Assembly (NCBI GenBank): GCA_003169895.1
Contig: PNAE01000013.1
Coordinates: 62,001-126,000, forward strand
Length of the DNA: 64,000 bases
Source of the DNA: Gemmatimonadota bacterium
Lineage (GTDB): Bacteria > Gemmatimonadota > Gemmatimonadetes > Gemmatimonadales > GWC2-71-9
Reading direction: 5' to 3'
Below the pieces are notes generated by a model. It had not been told where the DNA came from and made no database searches. It saw only the letters and a program-made list of their open reading frames with translations. The position numbers and the translations under genes were made by a program. Within the stretch, counting starts at the first letter, position 1. Every line of letters begins with the position of its first letter. Positions 16,470 through 24,844 of this stretch are shown in pieces.

Positions 16470-18239
16470 CTACTTCGACAGATCATGCACCTTGTTGGCC
16501 GCGGCCTTGTTGCCCTGCGCGGCTGCCATGCGGTACCACTCGAGTGCTTTCGCCTTGTTCTTGGGAAGTCCGAGCCTGCCCTTCTCGTAGGCCCCGCCAA
16601 TTGCGTACTGCGCCAGCGGATGACCAGCATCGGCCGCTCGGGCGTACCATTGCGCCGCGGCGGTCTGATCCTTGGTGATCCCGTGCCCTTGCTCGTACGC
16701 AATCGCGAGCTGATACATCGACTCACGATCGCCGGCAGCCGCCGCACTGCCATACCACCGCGTGGCATTCTCGTCACTCCGCGCCACGCCGTGACCGCGG
16801 GCGTACAATTCGGCCAGGTTGCGCTTGGCCGTAGCACTGCCGCCGAGTGCTTCGCGCATGCACGTCTCGAACGCGTCGCTCCATTTCTGCGCGGCGACGT
16901 CCGGCTGGCAGGCCGGCCCACCCGCGGCGCCGCCCTTGGGCGATTGCTCCGCGGCAGTACGCGGCGGCGCTTCGTGGGGTGGCGCCGACTTTAGTGGTGG
17001 TGCCTTGCTCGCCTCGGCGATGAGCACCGGCGACCACGCCGCCCTTTCTCCCGGGCGCAAGTGCATCGTGTCGGTATGCGGCAGGTAGCCCGATACCGCC
17101 ACCGATATGGTGTGGATTCCCGGCGCCGCCGTCAGAATGCGCCCGGCTCGCAGGCGACCGTCAACGCGGACATCGGCCCCGGCGGGTAGTCCGCTTACGA
17201 TGATGGTGGCGTCCTTTGGCCGCTCGCTTATCGGCGCTGGCGCTGCGGCGGGCGTGCTCACCACCGGCGCAGCTGGCGGCCCGGGCGGTGGCGAGACAGG
17301 CGCCGGCGGCGGCTTGGCCGGCAGTGAGGCTGGCGGTGGCGCTGCCGCAGCCGTAAGCGTGGAGTCCCGACCCGGCGCCCGCAATGCCGGCGGGCTGGGC
17401 GCCTGCTGCTTCGGTAACGTCGCCACCACGATGGCGAGGACCAGGACCACCGCCGCGATCCCGGCCATCGCTAGCTTGGTTCGGCGGGTCATTGTCCGCC
17501 GCACCGGCGCCGGCGGTGGCGGCACCGCTGGTGGCCGGGGCGTCGCGGCCGGGAGGGGTGGTGGAGACGCCATCGGGACCGAGGGTGAGTGTGGCGATAC
17601 CAGCGCCCCTAGCAACTGGGTCGCGACCGGCTTGACCCCCAGCGAAGCAGCAAGCGGCTTGAGCGCCGACGTCAGCCCGACCGAGAACTCGTCACCCACG
17701 CCCTCCCGCTGGAGTCGGAGCGCGACGATCCTGTTGGTCTGGCGGTCGCGCGCGAAGTACACGGCGCCGCCGCCTTCACTTCGCGACATTTCGCCCAGCA
17801 CCTCGTAATCCGTGGCGACCGCTTCCTTCACGGCCTCGAGCATTTCGGCACTGCCCGCAGTGTCGCCGTCGCTGGCCGCCGCGCCCGACAGGTCGGCGCC
17901 ACAATAGCCACAGAACCGGGCCCAGCCGCGAATCGCCTTGCCGCACTTGAAGCATTTGCTCTCGGGCGCAGGCATCGAATTATCAAGGTGGCGAGCGACC
18001 TCCAGTGTGAACTCGTCGGTCAGCTGGCCTTCACGCTGCAGGCGCAGCGCCACCAACCGGCTGGTCGCCACCTCGCGCGCCAGATAGATGATGACACCAT
18101 CGGTGCCGCGACCGATTTCGCCGAGGACGATGAAGTCGTCCGCGGCCGCACCCTGAACCGCTTTGAGAAATGCGTCTTCCTGCGGCGCGGCCGGGTTCGG
18201 CACCACGCTGACTCGAGCGGTTCCACTGTCACGCAGCAT
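16470..18239 (-). CDS. PEGA/Sel1 membrane protein with two kinase N-lobe fragments
   Basis: A 589-residue protein from ATG 18239, preceded by GGAG. Residues 35-75 (DFIVLGEIGRGTDGVIIYLA, VALRLQ) and 144-180 (DYEVLGEMSRSEGGGAVYFA, VALRLQ) each look like the first three strands of a Ser/Thr kinase, with the VAIK lysine replaced by Arg and no catalytic loop or DFG after either. Between them lies a zinc ribbon (CFKC at 96-99, CGYC at 110-113). Then come a Pro-rich stretch, a membrane helix (257-275), a long Pro/Ala linker, a PEGA domain (near ATIIVSGLPAGADVRVDG) and about three Sel1 repeats (AKRNLAELYARGHGV and following). The Sel1 repeats are outside the cytoplasm if the helix spans once. It is probably a scaffold, not an active kinase. 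Confidence 0.65.
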   Translation of the reverse strand: MLRDSGTARVSVVPNPAAPQEDAFLKAVQGAAADDFIVLGEIGRGTDGVIIYLAREVATSRLVALRLQREGQLTDEFTLEVARHLDNSMPAPESKCFKCGKAIRGWARFCGYCGADLSGAAASDGDTAGSAEMLEAVKEAVATDYEVLGEMSRSEGGGAVYFARDRQTNRIVALRLQREGVGDEFSVGLTSALKPLAASLGVKPVATQLLGALVSPHSPSVPMASPPPLPAATPRPPAVPPPPAPVRRTMTRRTKLAMAGIAAVVLVLAIVVATLPKQQAPSPPALRAPGRDSTLTAAAAPPPASLPAKPPPAPVSPPPGPPAAPVVSTPAAAPAPISERPKDATIIVSGLPAGADVRVDGRLRAGRILTAAPGIHTISVAVSGYLPHTDTMHLRPGERAAWSPVLIAEASKAPPLKSAPPHEAPPRTAAEQSPKGGAAGGPACQPDVAAQKWSDAFETCMREALGGSATAKRNLAELYARGHGVARSDENATRWYGSAAAAGDRESMYQLAIAYEQGHGITKDQTAAAQWYARAADAGHPLAQYAIGGAYEKGRLGLPKNKAKALEWYRMAAAQGNKAAANKVHDLSK

Positions 18240-18496
18240 GGAGCACTCCGGGGGGTGGGTCACACAGCGAAGGCCGCCAGCCAATTGCCCGCACGTTTCG
18301 AGCAACTGGGATCAAGTTAACCCGCCCGCTCGGGTCGGTCCACAACGGGCGACACTTTCCGGCAGGCACCTGACCAGTTCAAAGACCGACCGCAACGAGC
18401 TGTTCCGCGTAAGTGGTTGTCCCTTCGCTGCACGCCGAGGTCTGTGTGGTTGTCCAGCAGCACGCCACCCCGCAGTATCGATTCCGTGAGCAGCGC

Positions 18497-18525
18497 TTGC
18501 AAGACCCCGGAAGCCGTACGATACT
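18497..18525 (+). promoter_or_regulatory. candidate promoter for the interrupted gene at 18567
   Basis: TTGCAA (18497-18502) and GATACT (18520-18525) are separated by 17 bases, each matching four of six consensus positions. They lie about 40 bases ahead of the ATG at 18567, which has its own GGAG site. The rest of the 327-base gap 18240-18566 shows no gene or clear repeat. Confidence 0.35.
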
Positions 18526-18566
18526 TTCGCGCGGCAGGCCCATCGGGGCTTCTTGAACGGAGATAC

Positions 18567-19040
18567 ATGAAATATTCAGTCCGCTGGTCATCACTGTTGG
18601 CGTGCGGCATTATGGCGACGTTCATCGCGGGCACACCGCTGGTCGCGAAGGCCGCTGCCCGGGCCATTCCAGACCCCTGCAAGCTCATTACTATCGCCGA
18701 ATAGGAACAGATTGTTGGCCCACTCAAGCGAAATCCAAAACCCGGCAATATCAAGTCTGGCGATATCTCCTGCGAATACACTCCGGCGACGGGGCCGGCG
18801 TGGATTAGCGTCAGATTGCATGATGGGGAGCTTGCATACTGGAAGAGCAGGAACGGGGGCAAAACTCCGGTGCCGCTACCCGAACTCGGGAAGGATGCGT
18901 TCGTCAACACTGACTTCGAAGGCTCTGTAGACCTGTGTGCCAAGAAGGGCGCCCTGATCCTGAGGGTGACCATGCCGAAGGGGCCCAAGGCGGTCGACGA
19001 GCTGAAAGCGATCGCGAAGAAGGCGTTGGCGCGTTTGTAA
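18567..19040 (+). pseudogene. small secreted protein gene interrupted by an in-frame TAG
   Basis: One continuous frame from ATG 18567 to TAA 19040 (157 codons before the stop) is broken only by TAG at 18702-18704 (codon 46). The part before it is a signal peptide (SSLLACGIMATFIAGTPLVA) and the start of a mature protein, PDPCKLITIAE. The part after it continues as EQIVGPLKRNPKPG and ends with DELKAIAKKALARL. The join reads PCKLITIAE-[TAG]-EQIVG, which resembles the opening of DUF3558-like secreted proteins (CxLLTxAExExxxG). Codon usage is alike on both sides. Two Cys (in CEYTP and DLCAKKG) remain in the second half. A single-base nonsense change is the simplest explanation; a sequencing error or readthrough is possible. 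It lies just ahead of the membrane kinase gene. Confidence 0.65.
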
Positions 19041-19071
19041 GACTGCGACCGCGACACGACCGCCTCCTTCC

Positions 19072-21255
19072 TTGCGAAATCCCGAGCTCCACCTCAGCTT
19101 GAGGGTGACCTTCCAGGCCGTCCATGCGGCAGAGCCACCTTCACTCGCCGACTTCGTGCCCGACGCAACGACGACACTCGCATGCCGCAGCTGCCACGCT
19201 GCGCTCCAGCCTGACGAACGGTTCTGCCCTACCTGCGGAATCAGCTGCGATCCGGCCGGCGGGGACTCGGCCTCGCCGTGGAGCCAGGTGCTTGCACAGC
19301 TCCAGGCCGCAACCATCGGTGAATTCGAGCTCTCCCGCGAACTCGGCCGGGGCGGCATGGCCGCCGTCTATCTCGCCCGCGAAGTCGCGCTCAACCGGAT
19401 GGTCGCCATCAAGGTCATGTCCCCTGGCCTCTTCCTCGGCCCCGGAATGGTGGACCGTTTCCGGCAGGAGGCGGTGACGGTAGCGAATCTGAGCCATCCC
19501 AACATCATCACCATTCACGCCGTGCGGCAGATTGAGGACCTGCATTTCCTGGTCATGAAGTGCATCGAGGGCCGGTCGTTCGAAGCGGTGCTGCACGCCA
19601 ACGGGCCGCTCTCGCCGGCCGTGGTACGCGCAGTGATGTTTCAAGTGGGGAGCGCCCTTGCCTACGCACACCGCCGTGGGGTCATTCACCGTGACGTCAA
19701 GCCCGGCAACGTGCTGCTTGACGCCGAGGGCAATGCGATCGTAACCGATTTCGGCATCGCGAAGCTGGCGGAACAGGACGGCGGGCATACCCAGACCGGA
19801 ACCATGGTTGGCACACCGGCCTACATGAGTCCCGAGCAATGCTACGGCGGCCAACTTACCTGGTCCTCCGACCTCTACTCGCTCGGAATCGTTGCGTACG
19901 AATTGCTCACCGGAACCGTGCCGTTTTCCGGGACGCCGTTCAACGTGATGCAGGCGCACACCGTCACGCCGCCCCCGTCGTTACGTGAGCGGCGGTCCGA
20001 TTGCCCGCCCGAGCTCGATGCCGCGGTGCTTCAGATGCTGGCCAAGTTGCCGGCGGACCGGTATGCGACCATGGCCGAAGCGCTTACGGCTCTTGGCGCG
20101 ACGCCGCTTACCGAGGGCGATCCGTTGCGGGCTCAGCTGGAAGCGCTTGCGCTGCCCGACCCCTCGCTGGGCGGCAGGGCACCCATCCGACCGGTGCTCA
20201 GCCCGGCGCCACTCGCTGGACCGCGGGTCGGACAGCTCACTTTGGGCGGCGCTCCAGACATCGTGGTCGCCGGGGATCGGTTTGAATTGCGAACCGCGGT
20301 CCGCAGCGATGCCGGAGCGACCCTGTCTGGACGGGCCGTGTCGTGGAGTTCCACCGACGACACGGTTGCCGCGGTCACGGCAAACGGCTTGGTGACGGCG
20401 CGAGCCCCTGGACGCGTCAACATCACCGCGACCTGTGAAGGCGTGCTCGCGTCACTACCGATTACCGTTCTGCCATCCAGCACTCGGCGGCGTGACCGGC
20501 GCTCCCCCGCGCTGATCGCGGTCGGCCTGGGCGGGGCAATCCTGCTCGCTTCCGGCGTCTATTTGTCGCTGCACCACCGCACGACGCCAACCAGCGTCGA
20601 CCGTGCGGTGGTCGGCGGACCCGGCCGGCCGGCCGACAGCGGGCTGCCTGCGTCGCGGCCCGAGACACGAGCCGTCACGCCAAGTCAGGGTACCGCTGAG
20701 GCACCATCACGCACCAATGGCGACACCCAGCGGCGCGCTCGCCCAATTGCGAGTGGCACGAGCGCCAAAGCGATCGATACTTCACCACCGCCCACCGCCG
20801 CCCCGGCTCCTCCCCCCGTGGCGCCTGCGCCACCACCGCCAGCAGCGATTCCCAGCGTAGCGGCTGCCAGCCAGCCGGTGGTCTCTCCAGCCGAAATCTC
20901 CCGGGGTGCTACCACCGCGGCGCAGGCTTACATCGAAGCGATCCGAGCGAGGAGCACGGATCAGATGCGGAAGGTCTATCCCGGACTTCCAGCCGCCCTC
21001 GCCGCCGAGTGGCAGAGCCAGTTCAATCTGGTTGGCCACGAGGGGATCGACCAGCTGGACGTCGCGCTGGTTGGCGACATCAAGGTGATTCCGGCCGCGT
21101 CCAACGACCGTGCCACGACACAGTTCATGCTGCGGCTCACACTCAGGCAGCGCCGCGGCGACAGCCAGACGAGCTCGATCAACGTCCTCGGCACACTCCA
21201 TCGCGACGGCACGAGTTGGCGGTTCGAAACGGTGGACCAGCGCGCTGCGCGGTAG
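19072..21255 (+). CDS. membrane Ser/Thr protein kinase with zinc ribbon and Ig-like domain
   Basis: A 727-residue protein starting with TTG 19072 (start uncertain; GTG 19105 is an alternative). A zinc ribbon (CRSC at 38-41, CPTC at 52-55) precedes a complete Hanks-type kinase domain (about 85-345): GRGGMAAVY loop, Lys114 in VAIK, catalytic HRD at 206-208, DFG at 226-228, and GTPAYMSPE. A bacterial Ig-like (Big_2) domain follows at about 386-467 (VSWSSTDDTVAAVTANGLVT), then basic residues RRRDRR and a membrane helix (479-500). The outer part has a Pro/Ala linker and an NTF2-like domain (about 615-725). The kinase should be active. It may phosphorylate partners in the adjacent FHA-like/vWA block, though it is on the opposite strand to them. 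Confidence 0.85.
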   Translation: MRNPELHLSLRVTFQAVHAAEPPSLADFVPDATTTLACRSCHAALQPDERFCPTCGISCDPAGGDSASPWSQVLAQLQAATIGEFELSRELGRGGMAAVYLAREVALNRMVAIKVMSPGLFLGPGMVDRFRQEAVTVANLSHPNIITIHAVRQIEDLHFLVMKCIEGRSFEAVLHANGPLSPAVVRAVMFQVGSALAYAHRRGVIHRDVKPGNVLLDAEGNAIVTDFGIAKLAEQDGGHTQTGTMVGTPAYMSPEQCYGGQLTWSSDLYSLGIVAYELLTGTVPFSGTPFNVMQAHTVTPPPSLRERRSDCPPELDAAVLQMLAKLPADRYATMAEALTALGATPLTEGDPLRAQLEALALPDPSLGGRAPIRPVLSPAPLAGPRVGQLTLGGAPDIVVAGDRFELRTAVRSDAGATLSGRAVSWSSTDDTVAAVTANGLVTARAPGRVNITATCEGVLASLPITVLPSSTRRRDRRSPALIAVGLGGAILLASGVYLSLHHRTTPTSVDRAVVGGPGRPADSGLPASRPETRAVTPSQGTAEAPSRTNGDTQRRARPIASGTSAKAIDTSPPPTAAPAPPPVAPAPPPPAAIPSVAAASQPVVSPAEISRGATTAAQAYIEAIRARSTDQMRKVYPGLPAALAAEWQSQFNLVGHEGIDQLDVALVGDIKVIPAASNDRATTQFMLRLTLRQRRGDSQTSSINVLGTLHRDGTSWRFETVDQRAAR

Positions 21256-21295
21256 TAGCGAACCACCTTCAGAACGGCCACGGCATCCAGCGCGC

Positions 21296-22594
21296 CTAGA
21301 ACGTGTATTCCAGGCCGAGCGTCAGCGCGATGTTGGGTTGCAGCCCGCCACGCAACATCGGCACGATCGCGTTAGTCACGACCGTCATGCCCGACGCCGT
21401 CGAGAACTTGAACCCCATCGTTCCAAGGACCTGGTTGTCACGTTGCACCGGAATGTTGCTCGGATAGATCGTTCGGTCGCTGACAAAGGTCGCACCGATC
21501 GGCGTCAGCAATACCACCGGATCGGGCTGGACCAACTTGCTTGCGCCAACTTGCCATTGCGAAATGATGTCAGCGGCAAAAGTCACGCGGCCGCCTAGCA
21601 GCTGGTCGAATCCACCTGTGGCCAGAAAGGCATCGCTTTCGGTGGCGCTCGACCGGAGCCAATATCCCACGTTCAGGTGCGGCGAGAAATTTCCGTATCG
21701 CCCCGAGGCGATCGCCTGGCCGCGGAACGACGTCTTGCCTGATCCCAGGAAGTTGTCGACGTTCCCGGTGGCCAGGCGGGCGTCCCCCAAAATCGCGAGG
21801 GAGACCCTGCCCTGATCAGGCAGCATCACCTTGAGACGTAGTGCGACGTCGCCGATGCCACTTGCGGAGCCTTGCGTGCCGGCGGTCGCGGTGAGCGACG
21901 GGTTGCTCGCGGTACCGAAATAGTGAGGCGTCGGGTTGGTGAACGGCATGATGGTCGCCACGCTGTTGCCATCGATCGAGGTATGGACAAACGGTACGGC
22001 CACGCTCACATCGATGTTCCGCGCCACACCGTACGTGGCGAACGCTGTTGCCGCTGCCAGGTTCACCGCGACATCGGTTCGCACCGCGATGATGTCGTTC
22101 TCATAGTCCGCGTTCTGGCCGAGCGGCAACGGCCCGACCAGCTGGTGAGTGAAGTTGAATTCGAGGCCGTTAAGCGGCACCCCGCGCAACGATTGGAAGC
22201 TGTAACTGGAGAAATTGGCGCCGAAGAGTACCCGGCGCTTGCCGATAGTCTGCGCTCGCTCGGCAAAGACCGGTCCAGCCGAGGTCTGCGTCCGGACGAA
22301 AAGGCCCGAGGACGACGTCGCGAAGACCGCGCCGCTGGACGCCGCGCTGATCGGGATGTTCGACGCGCTTCCCGCAATCGCGTCAGACATGAAGTCGATC
22401 AGATTGGCTTGGCCCGCCTGTGCCGCCGGATTGTAGTGCTCCTTGTGTGCCGACCCGACACTCAGACAGACGGGATCGTCACAGCCTGACCCAAACTTGA
22501 ACAACCCGATTACCCGCTCGCGCATGGTCTGCGCATGAATTGGCATCGCAGCGATTGTCAGCAGCAGTAGTCCGGCGCGCAACCTGGACATCAT
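21296..22594 (-). CDS. outer-membrane beta-barrel protein
   Basis: About 432 residues from ATG 22594. A signal peptide (MMSRLRAGLLLLTIAAMPIHAQ) is followed by alternating strands with many aromatic and Gly residues and a C-terminal Phe (LGLEYTF), the usual signal for outer-membrane insertion. The barrel-like pattern runs through most of the protein and resembles transporter/porin-type barrels of unknown substrate. The ribosome-binding site AGGAG is inside a perfect dyad (22598-22610). Upstream on the same strand, 28 bases away, is the secreted repeat protein at 22623-24764, so the two may be co-transcribed. Substrate cannot be told from sequence. Confidence 0.65.
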   Translation of the reverse strand: MMSRLRAGLLLLTIAAMPIHAQTMRERVIGLFKFGSGCDDPVCLSVGSAHKEHYNPAAQAGQANLIDFMSDAIAGSASNIPISAASSGAVFATSSSGLFVRTQTSAGPVFAERAQTIGKRRVLFGANFSSYSFQSLRGVPLNGLEFNFTHQLVGPLPLGQNADYENDIIAVRTDVAVNLAAATAFATYGVARNIDVSVAVPFVHTSIDGNSVATIMPFTNPTPHYFGTASNPSLTATAGTQGSASGIGDVALRLKVMLPDQGRVSLAILGDARLATGNVDNFLGSGKTSFRGQAIASGRYGNFSPHLNVGYWLRSSATESDAFLATGGFDQLLGGRVTFAADIISQWQVGASKLVQPDPVVLLTPIGATFVSDRTIYPSNIPVQRDNQVLGTMGFKFSTASGMTVVTNAIVPMLRGGLQPNIALTLGLEYTF

Positions 22595-22597
22595 CGA

Positions 22598-22610
22598 GAC
22601 TCCTGGAGTC
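22598..22610 (-). promoter_or_regulatory. dyad covering the ribosome-binding site of the barrel gene
   Basis: On the minus strand GACTCC-A-GGAGTC is a perfect six-base-arm inverted repeat whose right arm holds the AGGAG ribosome-binding site, four bases ahead of ATG 22594. In RNA it could fold and mask the site. Almost the same element precedes the lipoprotein gene at 55962. Confidence 0.4.
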
Positions 22611-22622
22611 GAGTAGCCGCGG

Positions 22623-24764
22623 TTAATTGTTCGGCGCTCCTTGCTTGATATAGGCGCGAATGATGCCGACCACGTTGGCGGGCCATGCCGGAGACCCCGA
22701 AGGCAGCGGCATGACCGGGGCACCAGACGTCAACCGGTAGAGCAGCACGTTGGTCGTCGAGTTCACCGTGACTGAATCACCGGGGGACCAGTATTTCGCG
22801 TTGCCGGACAGGCTTGCGCGGGACAGACCTGACGCGAGGATTGGAAGATTCCCGCCACTGGCGTGACAGCCCGAGGCACTACACGCCGTGGAGGTCCCGG
22901 CCGTGTTGTCCCAGAGAGGCTGGAGGTCCGAGGTGTACGAAACAGCCACGGTAGCCGCAAAGGCAACCGGGCTTCCGGCCAGGCCCGCGACCGTCGCGCG
23001 TACCAGGTTGTTGACGTCGATGAGCGTGCTATAGTTGGTCGCTACGGGCACCGCGACCAGCGCCCAGGACGACAGCGCGGCGACACCTGCTGCGTTCGTC
23101 ACGACCGGTAGCGAGGCACCGGATGTCGTGCTGGTGTTACCGATGATGCTGAGCCCCTTTGCGACTGCAAACGTAACGGTCACGCCGGCCACACCGTTGC
23201 CGAAGGCATCCCGAATCACCACGGCTGGCAGCGTCGCCACGGCCTGGCCGAATCTCGCGCCGCTCCCGATGAAGCTGCCGGACTGCGCGATCGTGCTGGC
23301 CGCCGCGGGCGTCACCGTGACCGTCGCCTGCTGAGCCACCGTCGTGCTGCCATTGACCGTGGCGCTAACCAGATAGGTCCCGGCGGTCGTCGCAGTAACC
23401 ACCCCGGTCGCGACACCGCTGGCGTTTGTCGGTCCACTCGGTTGGGTGATCGTCATCGCCGCCGGCCCGGTCGCCGTGAGCGTCACCGTATTCCCCAGGA
23501 GGGGGGTGCCACTTGCGTCCTTTACCGTCACGGTTACAGTAGTCCCCGCGCTGCCAGCAGCGAATGTCGGAGACAATGCGACAACCGTCGACTGAGATGC
23601 GCTCGATGCGCCGTTGAATGTCGCCGTGACCGATCGTGCGCCGGTCATGGCAAGCACGCAGGCGAGCCCGCTGCAACCCCCTCCCCAGCCGGCAAAACTC
23701 GATCCGGCCACCGGAGTCGCGGTTACCGACACCGCCGTCGCATCGGCGAATGCCACTACGCAACTCCCGGAGCCGACCCCCGCCGCGATCGAACAATTGA
23801 CCCCAGCCGGAACACTGGTGACAGTTCCAGCCCCGACACCGCCGCCAAGGACGGTCAGGGTCCGCGGCGCGAGCAGCGTGACTTGCACCGATACGTCGTT
23901 GGTCAGTGCGCCGACGACACAGCTGGCTGAGTTCGATGCGCAGCCGCCACTCCACGCCCCGAAGAACTGCTGTGTTCCTGGCGTCGCCGTGAGTGTCACG
24001 CTGCTACCGTCAGCGAAAGGCGCGCTGCATGTTCCGGTTGCCACGCCCGCGTTCACCGTACAGTTGATCCCGGGTGGCAGGCTGGCCACCGTGCCCGTTC
24101 CCGACCCGTTGGCGGTGATCGTTACGGTCCTCGGCGCCAGGAACGCCGCCTGTACCGAGAGCGACGAGCCGACCGTGGTGCTGCACGTCGTCGTGGTGCC
24201 CGTGCAGTCGCCACTCCAGGATCCGAAGAACTGCTGTGCCGCTGGCGTGGCCGTTAGCAGCAGCGCGGACCCCTCGCTGAACGACGCGGAGCAAGTTCCC
24301 GTCGTGGATCCGCCGGATCGGGTACAGGACAGCCCAGCGGGCACACTGACAACAATTCCACCGCCGCTCCCGACGAGGGTGACGGTGACTTGGCGCGGTA
24401 TGCCAGCAAAGTTGGCCTGGACATTGGTCGTGAGGTTCAGCGTGATCGTGCAGGTCGTCGCAGTACCACTGCAGCCGCCGCTCCAGCCGGCGAAGGTACT
24501 GTTCGCTGCCGGTGCGGCGGTGAGGATGACCGTCGCTCCCTTGTCATACTGCGCGATACATGTGCCCGACGCGTTCGCCCCCGCCATCTGACAGGACAGG
24601 CCGCCGCTGTTGGCAGTCACGACGCCGAAACCGCTCCCGGCCGCAGCCACGTTGAGCGTCGCCAGGCCAGCGGTGGTTGTCGTTCCCGATGTGCAGTTGT
24701 TCACTGCAAGTCCAGCGATCACGCTGGCGACGATCACGCCAGCGCGGTGAGCAAATGACGCCAT
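22623..24764 (-). CDS. secreted InlB B-repeat protein with haem-c-like C-terminus
   Basis: About 713 residues from ATG 24764, chosen because AAGG lies just upstream; an in-frame ATG at 24788 has no such site. A signal segment (AGVIVASVIAGLAVNN) ends at a Cys that may be a lipid anchor, though the lipobox is poor. Four tandem repeats of about 88 residues follow, each with SVPAGLSC-, GTCSASF- and FFGSWSGDC-like elements, matching divergent InlB B-repeat modules with paired Cys. Then come two Big_1-like Ig domains (about 390-610). The last 100 residues have ACSASGCH, a CX4CH variant of the haem-c motif, and later MPLPSG, a possible Met ligand, ending in AYIKQGAPNN as in haem domains of large secreted proteins. 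It may be a surface protein with an electron-transfer or binding role. Confidence 0.65.
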   Translation of the reverse strand: MASFAHRAGVIVASVIAGLAVNNCTSGTTTTAGLATLNVAAAGSGFGVVTANSGGLSCQMAGANASGTCIAQYDKGATVILTAAPAANSTFAGWSGGCSGTATTCTITLNLTTNVQANFAGIPRQVTVTLVGSGGGIVVSVPAGLSCTRSGGSTTGTCSASFSEGSALLLTATPAAQQFFGSWSGDCTGTTTTCSTTVGSSLSVQAAFLAPRTVTITANGSGTGTVASLPPGINCTVNAGVATGTCSAPFADGSSVTLTATPGTQQFFGAWSGGCASNSASCVVGALTNDVSVQVTLLAPRTLTVLGGGVGAGTVTSVPAGVNCSIAAGVGSGSCVVAFADATAVSVTATPVAGSSFAGWGGGCSGLACVLAMTGARSVTATFNGASSASQSTVVALSPTFAAGSAGTTVTVTVKDASGTPLLGNTVTLTATGPAAMTITQPSGPTNASGVATGVVTATTAGTYLVSATVNGSTTVAQQATVTVTPAAASTIAQSGSFIGSGARFGQAVATLPAVVIRDAFGNGVAGVTVTFAVAKGLSIIGNTSTTSGASLPVVTNAAGVAALSSWALVAVPVATNYSTLIDVNNLVRATVAGLAGSPVAFAATVAVSYTSDLQPLWDNTAGTSTACSASGCHASGGNLPILASGLSRASLSGNAKYWSPGDSVTVNSTTNVLLYRLTSGAPVMPLPSGSPAWPANVVGIIRAYIKQGAPNN
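23613..24659 (-). repeat. four tandem InlB B-type repeats of about 264 bases
   Basis: Four in-frame repeat units inside the secreted protein gene, each about 85-90 codons, recognisable by a repeated order of Gly-rich strand, VPAG-C, TGTC-, and GxWSGxC. The second and third units are closest to each other (TPAAQQFFGSWSG against TPGTQQFFGAWSG); the first and fourth are more diverged. Repeat number may vary between strains. Confidence 0.6.
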
Positions 24765-24844
24765 TGACGCCTTGGGCGAAGTACCCATGAGTGAACCGGT
24801 AGTCGATCGGATGATGGTACCCGCTGGGACGAGCTATTGTATCC

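Noticed and set aside
18702-18704. TAG as a recoded (pyrrolysine) codon
   Set aside because: Nothing in the window suggests Pyl machinery and the protein is not a methyltransferase; a nonsense change or error is simpler.
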